Below are positions 36,082-47,800 of a DNA stretch of 64,000 nucleotides, piece after piece. The stretch's first letter is position 1, and every line of letters starts with the position of its first letter. The translations under genes and the position numbers were made by a program. Below the pieces are notes generated by a model. It was not told the origin of the DNA. It did no database searches and saw only the letters and a list, made by a program, of their open reading frames with translations. The DNA is from Clavelina lepadiformis (Eukaryota > Chordata > Ascidiacea > Aplousobranchia > Clavelinidae), in the NCBI RefSeq assembly GCF_947623445.1, contig NC_135240.1, positions 26,660,001-26,724,000 of the forward strand, in the 5' to 3' direction.

Positions 36082-36597
36082 CAGTGGTTCCCAACCTTTT
36101 TTGGTGTCGGGGCCGAATTTCAAACTTCATAATACGTATAGAGCCGCATGAAAAGACGTAATTATAACGAAAGCATGAAATCATGTACCAACGAATAGCA
36201 ACAATAACAATAAAAATAACACAAATCAATTTAATGTCCAACTTGACATTGGCTTTCAGCTTTAACAACTTTGTCAAATCGATGCGCAATTGTGGTTTAG
36301 GATTCAGGAGGGGGTTTATGATTCACAATAAGTAGACAATGGACCATTCACAGCAGTATAAAGTAGGCTACAAGGTGTAACTGTAAGATGTAAAATGAAA
36401 AATTTGTAAACAATTTTGACCTAACGCTATAAATTTTGACCGATTTTTGACTTTTTTTGACAACTCAAAAAATAATCGCTCTAATTGTTGCAAATAGATT
36501 TTTTATTTTTTGTGGGATTTTCAGGGGTCATTGAGAGCCGCAAGAAAGCTACCTTGGAGCCGCATGCGGCTCTATGAGCCGCGGTTGAGAACCACTG
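36082..36597. mobile_element. hAT-like MITE with 8-bp target duplication
   Basis: Starts CAGTGGTTCCCAACC, and the other end read in reverse starts CAGTGGTTCTCAACC. The octamer GCTTAGAC flanks both sides (36074-36081 and 36598-36605), the size expected for hAT. It is 516 bp with no coding capacity. It ends with GC-rich CCGCATGCGGC sequence, common in animal hAT termini. Confidence 0.85.
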
Positions 36598-36605
36598 GCT
36601 TAGAC

Positions 36606-37718
36606 GGTACTACGACACTTTATCGAACGACAGTTAATCGAACCGACACTTTATCGAATGACAGTTAATCGAACCGATAGTTGATCGAACGACAAACTTT
36701 GACAATAGCTTTAAGCAAGATTTTTGCGTGTTTCTCAAACATTGAGACAATAAGCCATTATGATGTGCGGTCTTTGTAATGGTATGCATTAATGAATTGT
36801 GATGTATATATCTTAAAGTTGACGATTTATATTTTATATCTATATTTTATATTTTTATCATAAAGTTGATGATTTATATTTTATATCTATATTTTATATT
36901 TGTATCAGTGCATATCGTCAGTTGTTTCGATAAATTGTGGTTCTTTTAACCCTATCCTAACCAGGCTCGCGAGTTTACTAAAAACTAGGTGTGGCCGACC
37001 CCGCACACACATTTTCAATCGGTAATTACTAGAAAAATATACGTCGTAGACTGATCAGATTTTTACAGGTTAGTAGAAACATCATCTGGCTTCCTGTATA
37101 CATAATAATTGTAAAACTAAAGAAAGTGATTTTAGTGAAAATTAGGTATTTCTAAAAGTGACACATTTCTAGAAATTGTTCTTGTTACGCCGCACCCCCG
37201 CTGTGCAGAAAACCAGCTGACCGCGAGAAGAGAATGACAGAGAATAGTTAGTCAAGTTATTGGTGCGTACATGAGTAATACGCTTCAATGAGGAGAAAGA
37301 GAAAAATTATATAAATATCACAATATCTCAAAAATTACAAAATCCAACTTTATCAAACAAACATGGACAGATAGCTGAACATTTTTAATGAAAAGTCACC
37401 AAATTTCAATTTTCTACAGCAAACAATGCAACTGTACGCCACGTTTTGCTATAACTGTGTGCGGGAGAAGCAACAGTCGATTTGATCATCTGTCGGTTTG
37501 ATCAACTGTCGGTTCGATAAACTGTCATTCGATGAACTGTCGGTTAGATCATCTGTTGTTTCGATCAGCTGTCATTCGATTAAGTGTCGTTCAATAAACT
37601 GTCGTTCGATAAGGTGTCGTTTGATCATCTGTCGGTTCGATTAACTGTCGTTCGATAAAGTGTCGTTCAATATAGTGTCTTTCGATAAACTGTCTTTCGA
37701 TTACGTGTCGCGTCATGG
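36606..37718. mobile_element. foldback-like element with minisatellite arms
   Basis: Both arms are tandem arrays of a 15-16-bp unit related to GTTCGATAAACTGTC. The left arm (about 36610-36703) has about six units. The right arm (about 37468-37715) has about fifteen units in the opposite orientation. The core of about 760 bp has no gene but includes a doubled 46-bp AT-rich unit (about 36816-36906). The octamer GCTTAGAC borders both ends (36598-36605 and 37719-37726). Long inverted arms of tandem repeats are the hallmark of foldback elements. The mobilising transposase is not visible here. Confidence 0.75.
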
Positions 37719-37726
37719 GCTTAGAC

Positions 37727-38364
37727 TGCTTGTAGCGTCACAGAATTTTAAATGAATACGATTAATAGCTAAAGATAACGATTTCTACAATAGCTTAGTC
37801 CCTTAAGTTGCTTAACTTTGCATTTGATGTCGTGGAGTAAACTTTTTGTACTCGCCCCCAAAATCTACACTGTCATTAACAACTTTTTCCGTACTGAGAC
37901 TGGATGTTTGCTTCCCACGTCATTCAACAACTTTACTATCATTGTGGGCATCCACCTTTCTGGACTGGGCTGTACAAAAATCACTTTTATTCTCGCGCAT
38001 CCAGCAGCGAAGCCACTTCAAACCATGTCACGGTTCCCTAAACCAGTCTAGTCCATAGTTTAGCTACCATTTCTCTCAGGAATGTCGTATAGGTTTTGGA
38101 TGACAGCATGACCATTGATTGCTTAACTTGTGTAGGCTTGAGCACTAACATCTGGCTCATACCATGATGAGTTTTGGGGCTTGTGAGCCCAAGTCTTGCT
38201 CTCAGGCACTCAAAATCAGTATGTTATGCATAACTGGTTAGTTTGCTAACTAAGCAGGTTGCTGTTAGGGTTAATTGTTGTTAATTAATGCTTGATCAAT
38301 TGTTCGTTAGTCTGACTCCAATGATGGTGCGGTCATTAAACCCTGATAGCCTATAGTTGAATAT
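37727..38364. other. unassigned
   Basis: No gene is supported. Overlapping short open frames at 37818-38058 have no recognisable motif. Confidence 0.35.
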
Positions 38365-41300
38365 CACAAACCAAACGACGGTTTTAGGATATTTTTATGA
38401 CCCTAAATCCGAAAAGGGCATTGGTTTTTCGAATTGGCTCTACTTTTTGAGATATTGATGTTTTAATATTTTTTCATCTAATACGTTTTAACTGCATGTA
38501 TTGTATAGGTACCTTATTGAGTTTAATAAATTCACGTTGTTGTGATATAGTTGATATAAAATTACTTAAGGAACGGGATAAACCTCATTTTGATAAGAAA
38601 ACTATACGCCTTATCGTATGTTGTCACCTAGAAGTTATTTTAACAACAACAGACACTTTCCAGACTAAAAGATCTTTTACAGCATGATAATCCAGAGAAA
38701 GGTTGATAAAATCTCCATTCCAAAGTCTTATACTGTGGATCATACAGTTCTCAGTGGCAGAAATACTGTTGATGAAATGCTTGACAAAGGTTTTATAACT
38801 TGTGCTTAGCCAAGTCAATTTACGAATCCTCATCTGCTATAGCAGGGGTAGGAAAACTTTTTGTACTGAGGGCCACATTTCAAAAAAAATGTTGGAGCCG
38901 GAGAGCTGCACACTCTCATTGCAAAATAGGAAAATTTACCCGGTGTGTAAATAAACGCATATTCATATTAAACACAATTTTTGTATTTCACACTCAGTTA
39001 CGTTTATAGCTATGCAATCATCATCACAAAAGTTAATGAGAATTGTGCAACTGTTCACAGTTTTTCACAATCTTCTGCAAATTGGGAGCAAATTTGCTGG
39101 TAGATATCCTCATAACATCATGCAAGTTGGTGTCTGTCAGCAAGGACTTGTTCTTCGACTTGTTTGTGTTTAAACAAGAAAATGCTTCTTCGCATATGTA
39201 TGTGGATCCAAACAGTGTCAAAAACTTAGCAGCAAAGTTTTTTAAGTTTGGAAACAAATCGTCAGACAATGACTTGTAAAAGTCAGGCAGTGAATCTGAC
39301 TTAAACTTCTGTTTCTAGTCATTATTTGCTTGCAAGTCCAGCAGTTACAGCTATAAATCCTCAGGACCCGAATAAACTTCTGTAGTAAATTGAGAGCGGA
39401 GCAATGAGCATATTAAACTGCGGTTCCAGGTTCTTTAAGTCTTGGAACCTTCTGCTGCCGAATTCTATAGCCAAGGTATCCAACTGAACCTTATACTTTG
39501 CTGCAAGTTCACAAGAAATGTTTGCTTCTTTCAGCAAAGGAAAGTGACAAAACCTGTTGTTATCAGCTTGTCTGAGGAACAATGACAGCTTCATTTGGAA
39601 TGATTTGACGTGGACGTACATCTCGTGTGCAAATAAACTATTGCCCTAAAGTTTTACATTCAATTCGTTGAACTTTACCATGATATCAATGGCAAACTTA
39701 AAGTCCAACCTCCACTCTTCATCAACTATGTTGGTACTAAAAACACATTGAATGCTTTTCATTTCCAGGAACATCACGATTTCTTCTCTTAGCCCCGCAC
39801 TCTCCTCAAAACTTTGCCTAGGCTCAGCCAGCGGACATGGTTGTGGTAGAGGACATCCAACTGTTCAGTTTCTAAATCTGCCAGCAATGCCCGGAACTGT
39901 CTGTGGTTAAGCCCCCTGGCTCTGATAAGATTGACAACATTGACAATCGAATCCGTAACATGGTTAATTTTCAGTGCACCTTTACACAGACTTTCTTGAT
40001 GGATGACGCAGTGAAGTGGTATGAGGGCATGGCCAGGATGTTCTGCTTTGATCTTGTCATTCATCAACTTCAGCAGCCCTACATTTTTTCCTGTCAAAGC
40101 ACGAGCTCCATCAGTTGTTACACTTGTCATTTTATTCCACTCGAGCCCAGTTCCTTGCAATACGGTTTTCAACAGCACGAAAGAAGTCCGTACCAGTTGT
40201 TCTGTCTTTTAGGGACTCGACACTAAGTAGCTCTTCAGTCAGTTGAAAATTAGCATCCATTCCCCGTATAAATACCAACAACTGTGCAGTGTCTTGTACA
40301 TCGGTGCTTTCATCCAATGCAAGTGAATACCACAAAAACTGCTTGCTTGTATCCTTTAGTTGACTCATGAGATCGTCACTTATTTTTCCGACTCGTCTAA
40401 CCACAGTTCTCCTCGATAAGGCAATGCTATCCATTTTGGTTTTCTGTTTTGGACACATGATATTAGCTACGCCAGAAACACATTCCTTGATAAACTCACC
40501 ATCTAAAAACGGCTAGTTCTTTTTTGCAAGTTTGTAAGAAACCATAAAACTAGCTTCCGTTTCAGGATCTTGTATGGTCGACTGTTTGGTGAAAACACTC
40601 TGTTGTTTCTTCAGCTTGTTCACTAGCTCTTGGCATTTCCGTTTTCTTTCTTCACTGGTGAAATTTTGTCCAAAGTTTGCGTGCTTGGTTTGGTTGTGTC
40701 TTTTTATATTCTACTCTTTGAAAACAGCCACCGCTCACGGCACAACAAGCAAACTGTTTTATTCCCAATTTCGATAAAATTGTATTTAACAGTCCATTCC
40801 TTATTGAAAACACGATTTTCGTCTTTAATCTTTCACTTCTTAACAGCACTCATTATTTTAACAGAATAAATATATATTATACATATTTTATTTTTTAACA
40901 AAAATCCTGTCAAAGTAGAAAACATTAAACTGTGCGTCTAAAATAACAATGAAAAGCTATTTGGAGGAAAGTAGAAGTACTGGTAGGCCTACGGTAGTCG
41001 CTACCGTATTTGTATTTTATGATCAAACAATTGAATCAAACAATGCGTGAGAAGTGTACGGCTAATTGCTGAGAGCATGTTGCAATACATGCGCGACTGA
41101 CGTGTGTTTGTTTACGCACTGAAAGTGAAGAGAAAAACACACTCGTAAAGGGAATAATACTTTGTCATGTAACCTGTTTAATTAAAACAATAAGTGTTGA
41201 GTAGGAGTTTTTTGCAAGTGCCGTCGGGCCGCATGCGGCCCGCGTGCCGTAGTTTGCCCATCTCTGTGCTATAGTGTAATATCAGCAAGAATACTGACTC

Positions 41301-42704
41301 ATTTTGTTACATCTGTAGTGAACATACAACACAAAAAAACAACAAAGAGAAAACGTCACAAAATTTGTCAAGCAAGTGTTCTTTCATAGTTCAAGGGTGA
41401 AGGTTCAAGGTTTTGCATACATTTGGGCTGCTCACAAGGTATGCAAAACCCGTCTAGAAGCGCTGTAGTTGTGGAAGCAATGGAAAAAGAAAAGCTTGAA
41501 ATTTGGGGTACCCATATGCTGTGGAGAGAACTACAGAATCACCACGATAACTGTCATTATTGCAAAGTGAAGTTAAAAGGTTTTAATCGTAACAAGAAAA
41601 AAAGAAGAGTTTCCTAGCTTGGCATCAATGAGTTGACTAGTGTTGCACTCTGAAGGTACTCCTGGTCCTGTCTTGGCATCACTTCCAAACCTTTAAAAAT
41701 CAAACACTGCAGAAACACATGAGAGGTTATGTAGAGATGTCAACAGTTGTCAACAGTTGCAGCCATCATGTCAAGAGTTTTTCAACTTCTATACTATTTA
41801 CTCAAGGACTCAATCAAATATCACTGCTATTGTTTCCCTGAAAAACTTGTACCATAATTTTTTGATGGCCAACCATTCCCAAACTTATGATATGCTCAAC
41901 TTTCATCAGAAATACGATCGATACTAAGCTTACTGCTTGGCCAGTGACATCACTGCCATAAAAAATTCTTGTAAAACCACAAAGTGGAAAAATACGTTGA
42001 ATTAGCACGTTGTATGCTGAACAACTTTCAAGAACTGGGGGAAAGTATGAGCATAAAAATACATTTCCTCCACAGCCGGTTAAGTAGATTTCCTGAAAAT
42101 CTGGGTGATTTATCTGCTAAGAGAAAGGTGAGAGTCTTCGCCAGGATATAAAGGTCACAGAAGAAAGGTTCCCAGGAAGATGGGACCAACACATGATGGC
42201 AGGTTACTGCCGGAGCCTCAAATGTGGTTGTCCCGATGTCCGCTACAGAAAATCATACAAGCAGTCATTCATAAAGAACTAATTTTGTCACGCCATTTCC
42301 TGTGCTACTTTTTGTTTACATTTCCTGTGCTACTTTTGATTAAGTTTCAGCCACTGCAACTCAACAAAAAGCACTTCCAGGCCACAATAAGAGTGTTTGT
42401 GTGCTGAATGTGACCTACATGTGGCGATATCGCAGCATAGGTTTCATGGTTTGGACATAATTTGGACGCCATAATGAAACAAAATCAGATCAAAAAGCTT
42501 TTTGAGTTATGTACATCATGATAAATTTAAAAAATACAAATTGGAAAATTTTTACCATTTTCGCCACTTCTGGACAAAAGACTTGAAAATATCTCAAAAA
42601 CTGAGCCAATTGGGAAAAAACAACCTTATTTTCAGATTCAGCAACCCAAACATACCCCAAAATAAATGAAACATCTCCGGCACAAAAAATTGTCTTGATC
42701 AGTG
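38365..42704 (+). mobile_element. CACTA/EnSpm-like DNA transposon, copy 2, interrupted
   Basis: The left end (from about 38365) matches the inner terminal repeat of copy 1 (GGTTTTAGGATATTTTTATG). The right end, read in reverse from 42704, starts CACTGATCAAGAC. Inside, 41423-41617 encodes a zinc-binding N-terminus (LWRELQNHHDNCHYCKVKLK). About 42000-42260 encodes a broken C-terminal part (MSIKIHFLHS, RFPENLGDLS, ERFPGRWDQHMMAGYC in shifting frames). The middle of the transposase is missing. A complete hAT element is nested within. No clear target duplication remains, and it is older than copy 1 by its decay. Confidence 0.7.
38843..41266 (-). mobile_element. hAT transposon nested in EnSpm copy 2
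   Basis: The ends are CAGGGGTAGGAAAACTTTTT and, read in reverse, CAGAGATGGGCAAACTACGG. The octamer TGCTATAG lies on both sides (38835-38842 and 41267-41274). The minus strand carries a GTF2IRD2/ZBED-like hAT transposase broken into pieces. They are a BED zinc-finger N-terminus (about 40853-40600, with a stop and a frameshift), a middle (40458-39789, LWYSLALDESTDVQDTAQLL) and the C-terminal dimerisation region (39269-39033, FGSTYICEEAFSCLNTNKSK). At least four breaks make it non-functional. The well-kept termini and target duplication show a simple, fairly late insertion. Confidence 0.85.
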
Positions 42705-43544
42705 TTATTGATTCTCAACAAATTGGCTGCCGTTTTTAGAGCATTAGGTAGAGTTGCATTCGTTAAACTGCTAATACCAGACTGAATAATAATTCAGAAC
42801 TAATGCATTGAGTGCTGTAGTACGAATGACGTAATTTGGAAGTAATCAAAACTGAGTCGTGTATGCCTAACACGACCAAAATATAGCGCAGCGCTTATTG
42901 TTAAACACACAAAATAAAACGCTAATAACATTATAATATCATTAGACCTAAGAATAGTTAGGACAGAATACTTAGAGTACTTGGATCCGTACTGAAGTTG
43001 GCTGGCCAACTATTAGTCTGCATTTGGTGTTGTGGATGCGTAGCATTGGGTTGAACTTGAATATTTACAAGTGGTGTCGTCGTTTGTCAGTAATTCACCT
43101 GTTGCATTCGTTGGTAACTTTCCAATCCAGTGTTAAAGCCAAATATATAAAGATTCAGATTTGGGCACGCTGTGGTGGTAATAAATGTAGTCTTTGAAAA
43201 AACGATAGTTCTCCAGTTGATTGCAATCGAAAAACCCAAAGGGTGGAGTTCCATTATGTGAAGCCAAGATTGATCGATTTGCTGAGTTGTCAGTGTAATG
43301 ATCTGAATAACAGGATTTTTCAATATTGTCAAATAAACTTGTATGAAAGTATTAAGTCACTTAATGGACATATTTTTTTTAATGATTCTGAACAAATTTA
43401 CTTGGATTGCCGCTGAAGGTGGTTGGTTGAACATTGGTTTTGGATTTACCAAGGAACCACTTTGAAACACAGGTGGCGTCGTCGTTTGTAAAATTATGAC
43501 TTGTTCCATTGATTGGTAACTTTCCCATCCAAAGCTGGATAACT
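42705..43544 (-). other. unknown coding-like segment with an internal duplication
   Basis: On the minus strand, 43542-43380 reads FGWESYQSMEQVIILQTTTP and onward. 43143-42990 reads GLESYQRMQQVNY, then a stop, then QTTTPLVNIQVQ. The two segments are clearly related at the DNA level over about 80 bp. I do not recognise the protein. It may be a decayed repeat-containing gene or an old element. Confidence 0.3.
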
Positions 43545-43700
43545 GGATAACATCTTAACAATAAATAACTTATTCGAAACACCAAGAAAGCTCACGATAA
43601 TATGTTAAAATATTAGTTTAGTTTACAACTATAATTATGTAATGTAGGATGCAGGCACATTAATGACTTCCTTTAATAACAATATATACCGGTAGAATTG
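43545..43700 (+). repeat. direct repeat of 14398-14560
   Basis: Begins AACTGGATAACATCTTAACA and matches the 14.4-kb block in the same orientation. It does not follow the inverted layout of the zinc-finger units, so it was duplicated by a different event. Confidence 0.7.
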
Positions 43701-44289
43701 TTTTTCATTTATAAATACTAACTTCGGTTGCCTTGAATTCCCCTGATTTTTGTGCAATTTTTACGGTTATACCAAACAGTTTCATTTCATATACATATTT
43801 TTGAAGTTTAAACATTCACAATAAATTCATATTAGGCATGGAAAAAACCACTTGTAATTTATTGAAAATCATTTTCACAAAGTGGCAATTTTTATTTTCC
43901 TTTGACAATTCACGCCGAAATTTGTGCAGCTATATAGAATTTTCATTGTAGGGCTTCGATTGAGATTAAATGATAATCGTCACATCATATGAAAGCTCAT
44001 CTTGCTTAGGTCTTGATTTGAGAAATGATAACACTCTGAAAGGTTTTTTCGACATAACTCTAACTTTAAAAGTCATTTACATGTTATTCATACATATTAT
44101 GTTCTTTTGTGTGTTGAACTCATGTTTTTACATTATATTAACATTTAAAGATTGTTCTTGTGATGCAAAGACATAGATGTTGAAGGCCTTTGTTGACATT
44201 TAGCTTGTAAGAGTATTTTTACTTTTGAATTTGCCCAGTGTGGCTGCTGCAAGCGTAGCAAAAGTTTTTGTCGCATCGAAATGATTGAA

Positions 44290-44960
44290 AAGCATGTGTA
44301 CACACTCGAGTTTCAATTATAAAATCAATTTGTTGCAAGTAAATTAAAAACTTTGTTGCAACTTATTACTTTGCATATTTTTTGGTTTTATATGTTCAGT
44401 TATTGTTATTTGGTCCGTGCGAATGATTTTCTCTTATACACTTTATATAAACCCGCAACCGTCATGATGTATAATATCAGCTTAATTTTTGCATTGTCTA
44501 ACTGTAATTGTTTAAGAGGTAACCTTAATTCTTTTGGACATATGTTGTTTTGTAAATGTAACTCCAATTAACAAAATTTATCTTGTGCCATAGTAGAATG
44601 ACAAGCACTGATTTCGTATAACATACAGCGGAAAGCAATTAGTATGGAAAGAACTTAGCAAGATAACACGAATGAAAAAATTTCAATTGTGATAAAACCA
44701 CCGTACTTGATTTTACTTACCATATAGTGTTCTTACTAATATGGGCAAATTGATTGTTGCAACATACATGTTTGCTGTAATTCAGGCAAGAACTATCCAA
44801 GGGATTATGTTCCCCTAACTTTCACAAATTAATTTTTCCACTGTTTTACTTTGAAATCTTTTTTTGATTTTATGTTAACATTAATAAATGCTATCACAGA
44901 AAGCTGGTTTGTTTGTCTGATATTTCTCAGATCACTGTTAGTTGTTTAACTGTGAAGATC
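44290..44960 (+). repeat. upstream duplication block, partner of 48335-48830
   Basis: Shares GGTTTTATATGTTCAGTTAT, TAACCTTAATTCTTTTGGAC and CATACAGCGGAAAGCAATTA with 48335-48830, in the same orientation. It precedes gene C. The partner precedes the broken B-type start near 49008. It is the upstream part of the duplicated zinc-finger unit. Confidence 0.75.
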
Positions 44961-45208
44961 TTTTGCTCTTTTATTATTATAATATTCTAATGCTGTGATA
45001 TATATTATAATGTTAATTGATGCAGCTGTTTAAATGATTTGTCATCACATATCTTCAGTTTTTTTTCCTGTTAAAGATTTCTGTGTTCAATGAAATTGTT
45101 ATTACTATTATTATAAACATTTGCATTATATTTTTTTTTCATTGTCACCTTACAACAAACTTATTTTTTTTCAGCTAGTAGTTTTATAGTGCATTGCTAA
45201 ATTTCATC

Positions 45209-46756
45209 ATGGATTCTAATTATCCAAGCGGTATGCAAGTTGACAAGGTTTTAAAAGCAATCAGTGATCTGATTTTACAAGAATTAAAATCAATGAGGCA
45301 AGATATAAAGATGGAATTTTCAAAAATGCAAGAAAACATGGAAGACATGTGTTTAAAGCTTCTTGCAGAAACAAGGAAAGCTGAAACCATGAACAATAGC
45401 GGGCAAGCTGAGAACACAATGCAACCATTCACTGTACAGTCTGATACTGGCATTTGTATTCAGGAAGTTTATTCAGAAAAAAAATCAGTAATTCCTCATC
45501 TTGAAGCTATTAAAGTCAAAAGTTCGTTGCCGATGTGTAAAGAGACTTTCCTGACTGAGACTGATGACACAATTTCTCCCATGTTAAATAATATTGTTCC
45601 TCAGTCAGAGAACGAGGGAAATGCCCTATGTAAGGACAAAGTTGTTGATTCTGAAAGCTGTAATGAAAGCACATCGCACGTAGAATATAACAGATTAGCT
45701 AAGCAGTTATCTATTTTTCCTCATCTTGAAGAAGACTGTTTATCACTCCAGGATTGGGAGGTTTCACAATTTGAGACTGGTGACAAAATTTCTCCCGCGA
45801 TAAATAACGTTGTTTCACAATCAGAGAATGAAGAAAATGCTGCATACGAGGAAAAGATTATTGATTCTGAAAACATAAATGAAAGGATACCACATGTAAA
45901 TTGCAAAGATTCACCTATTTTGCAGACTGAAGCTGATGGAACAATTGCTTCCTTCTCATATAACATTATCCTCCAGTCGGAGAATGAAGCAAAAGCTACA
46001 GTTGAAGACGAAATTATTGATTCTGAAAACTTAACTGAAAGAAACTCACATGTTGAATATAACATATCAGCTAAAGAACCTTCTGATAAAAGCATAGTGA
46101 ATGGTGAGAGCAATAAGGTGGAGTGTTCTCCGACAATTGTTAAAACTGATAAAAAAAAGCATTTCTGTTGCACTGTTTGTGAAAAATCCTTCACAAAAAG
46201 ATCAAACATGGAAAGACATTTAAACACTCACACTGGTATACGATTATATCAGTGTGAGGTTTGTTGCAAATCCTTTTCACTAAACAACACTTTGAAGAAT
46301 CATACGAAAGTCCACAGTGGTGAGCGTCTTTATCACTGCAAGGTTTGTTGCAAGTCATTTAAATACAGCAGCAATTTAAAGAGTCATATGAAAGTCCACA
46401 CTGGAGAGTGTCCTTATGAATGTGAAGTTTGTTTCAAATCATTTTCGCGAAGTAGCCATTTGCATACTCATATGAAAGTCCATACTGGAGAGCGCCCTTA
46501 TCAATGCGAGGTTTGTTCCAAATCATATTCATGCAGCACCAGTCTAAAGCGTCATATGATAGTCCATACTGGTGAGCGCCCTTATCACTGCAAGGTTTGT
46601 GACAAATCATTTTCACAAAACAGCAGTTTGAAAACTCACATGAAAGTTCACAATGGAGAGCGCCCTTTTCAGTGTGAGATTTGTTGTAAATCATTTTCAC
46701 TAAGTAACAATTTGCAACGTCATATGAAAGTCCACACTGGAGAGCGCCCTCATTAA
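45209..46756 (+). CDS. C2H2 zinc-finger protein C, seven fingers (last finger lost)
   Basis: The ATG at 45209 (MDSNYPSGMQ) gives about 515 residues. A splice acceptor ends 34 nt upstream. It has the cluster N-terminal module, three acidic linker repeats, and seven fingers from HFCCTVCEKSF to FQCEICCKSF. The frame stops at TAA within GERPH. The same frame continues past it with CKICFKSFSQSYNLYTHMKL (46757-46822), equivalent to finger eight of protein A. A CAA-to-TAA change therefore seems to have shortened it by one finger. The first seven fingers keep all metal ligands, so the protein may still work, perhaps with altered DNA preference. Confidence 0.8.
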   Translation: MDSNYPSGMQVDKVLKAISDLILQELKSMRQDIKMEFSKMQENMEDMCLKLLAETRKAETMNNSGQAENTMQPFTVQSDTGICIQEVYSEKKSVIPHLEAIKVKSSLPMCKETFLTETDDTISPMLNNIVPQSENEGNALCKDKVVDSESCNESTSHVEYNRLAKQLSIFPHLEEDCLSLQDWEVSQFETGDKISPAINNVVSQSENEENAAYEEKIIDSENINERIPHVNCKDSPILQTEADGTIASFSYNIILQSENEAKATVEDEIIDSENLTERNSHVEYNISAKEPSDKSIVNGESNKVECSPTIVKTDKKKHFCCTVCEKSFTKRSNMERHLNTHTGIRLYQCEVCCKSFSLNNTLKNHTKVHSGERLYHCKVCCKSFKYSSNLKSHMKVHTGECPYECEVCFKSFSRSSHLHTHMKVHTGERPYQCEVCSKSYSCSTSLKRHMIVHTGERPYHCKVCDKSFSQNSSLKTHMKVHNGERPFQCEICCKSFSLSNNLQRHMKVHTGERPH

Positions 46757-47275
46757 TGCAAGATTTGTTTCAAATCATTTTCACAGAGTTACAATTTGTA
46801 TACTCATATGAAACTCCACACTTGATGGCGCCCTTATTATGGAAAATTTTTGGTTTAGGTGATCACTTCGAAATTTAGATATGGCAATCATAATGTTTGA
46901 CATAAACGAACCTTTTAAAGGGATATTTTGATATTTATTTACATTCAAAGCTACTGTAAAATTATTATTAATATAGCTAGTACATAAAGCTACTTTGGTG
47001 ATCTGTTATTTGATGATCTGTTAATGATTGTTAGGTTTTATTTCTAAACATTTGCAAAAGTTACGACACTCCAATTAAACTTTTTTAAATTAATTATTGT
47101 TCTCATTTAGTTTTGATTTTCATTGTTTGCAATGTTTTTGCATGCATGTGATGGTTTGTCACCCCGCTACAGATTCATGTGATGGTTTTTATAATATGCA
47201 TATTCCTGCTGTTCACATTCAGTTCTTTTTCTTAGCAAATAGGTCATAAGTAAAAACTACACCATGTTCAATTAT

Positions 47276-47800
47276 GGAGTATAAGCAAGATGGTAGACAA
47301 ATTGACATTGTATTAAAAGCATTCAGCAACCTCATTTCACAAGAATTTCTAAATTCTGCACGATAAGATATGAAGATGGAAATTGGAAATAAAGAAAACT
47401 GTAGCTATGAATAATTCGATGAAAATCGGAGAAATGTTACTATTAGATGTAGAATTTGACAATGGCGTTTGTATTCAGGTAGTTTGTTTGGACAAGGCCT
47501 CTCTTTTCCTTATCTGGAAGCTATTGATGAAGGAGCTCTGTTGTTTCAGGATTGGAAGACTTGGTATTTTTAGGACTGGGAGGTATCATAGTTTGACAAC
47601 AATAGCACAATTACTCCCATGAGAAATAAAATTGGCTCTCAGTCAGAGAACGAAGCAAATGCCACATTCGAGGACAAACTTTTCGATTCTGAAAACTTAA
47701 ATGTAAAGATGTTATGTCACATGTCGAATATAACATATCACCTAAGGAATTTCCTGATAAATGCGCAATGAATAGTAAAAGAAATACTGGCAAGGTTAAG
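47276..47800 (+). pseudogene. zinc-finger gene fragment after gene C
   Basis: MEYKQDGRQIDIVLKAFSNL, then a stop, then shifted frames ending in a linker repeat (QSENEANATFEDKLFDSENL). It is equivalent to 15750-15261 and 52361-52860. A splice acceptor (CTTTTTCTTAG) precedes it, as in gene B. No fingers remain. Confidence 0.75.

Noticed and set aside
36816-36906. Two 46-bp AT-rich units as a possible CRISPR-like or regulatory array
   Set aside because: There are only two adjacent units inside a foldback element, with no spacers; a simple tandem duplication explains it.
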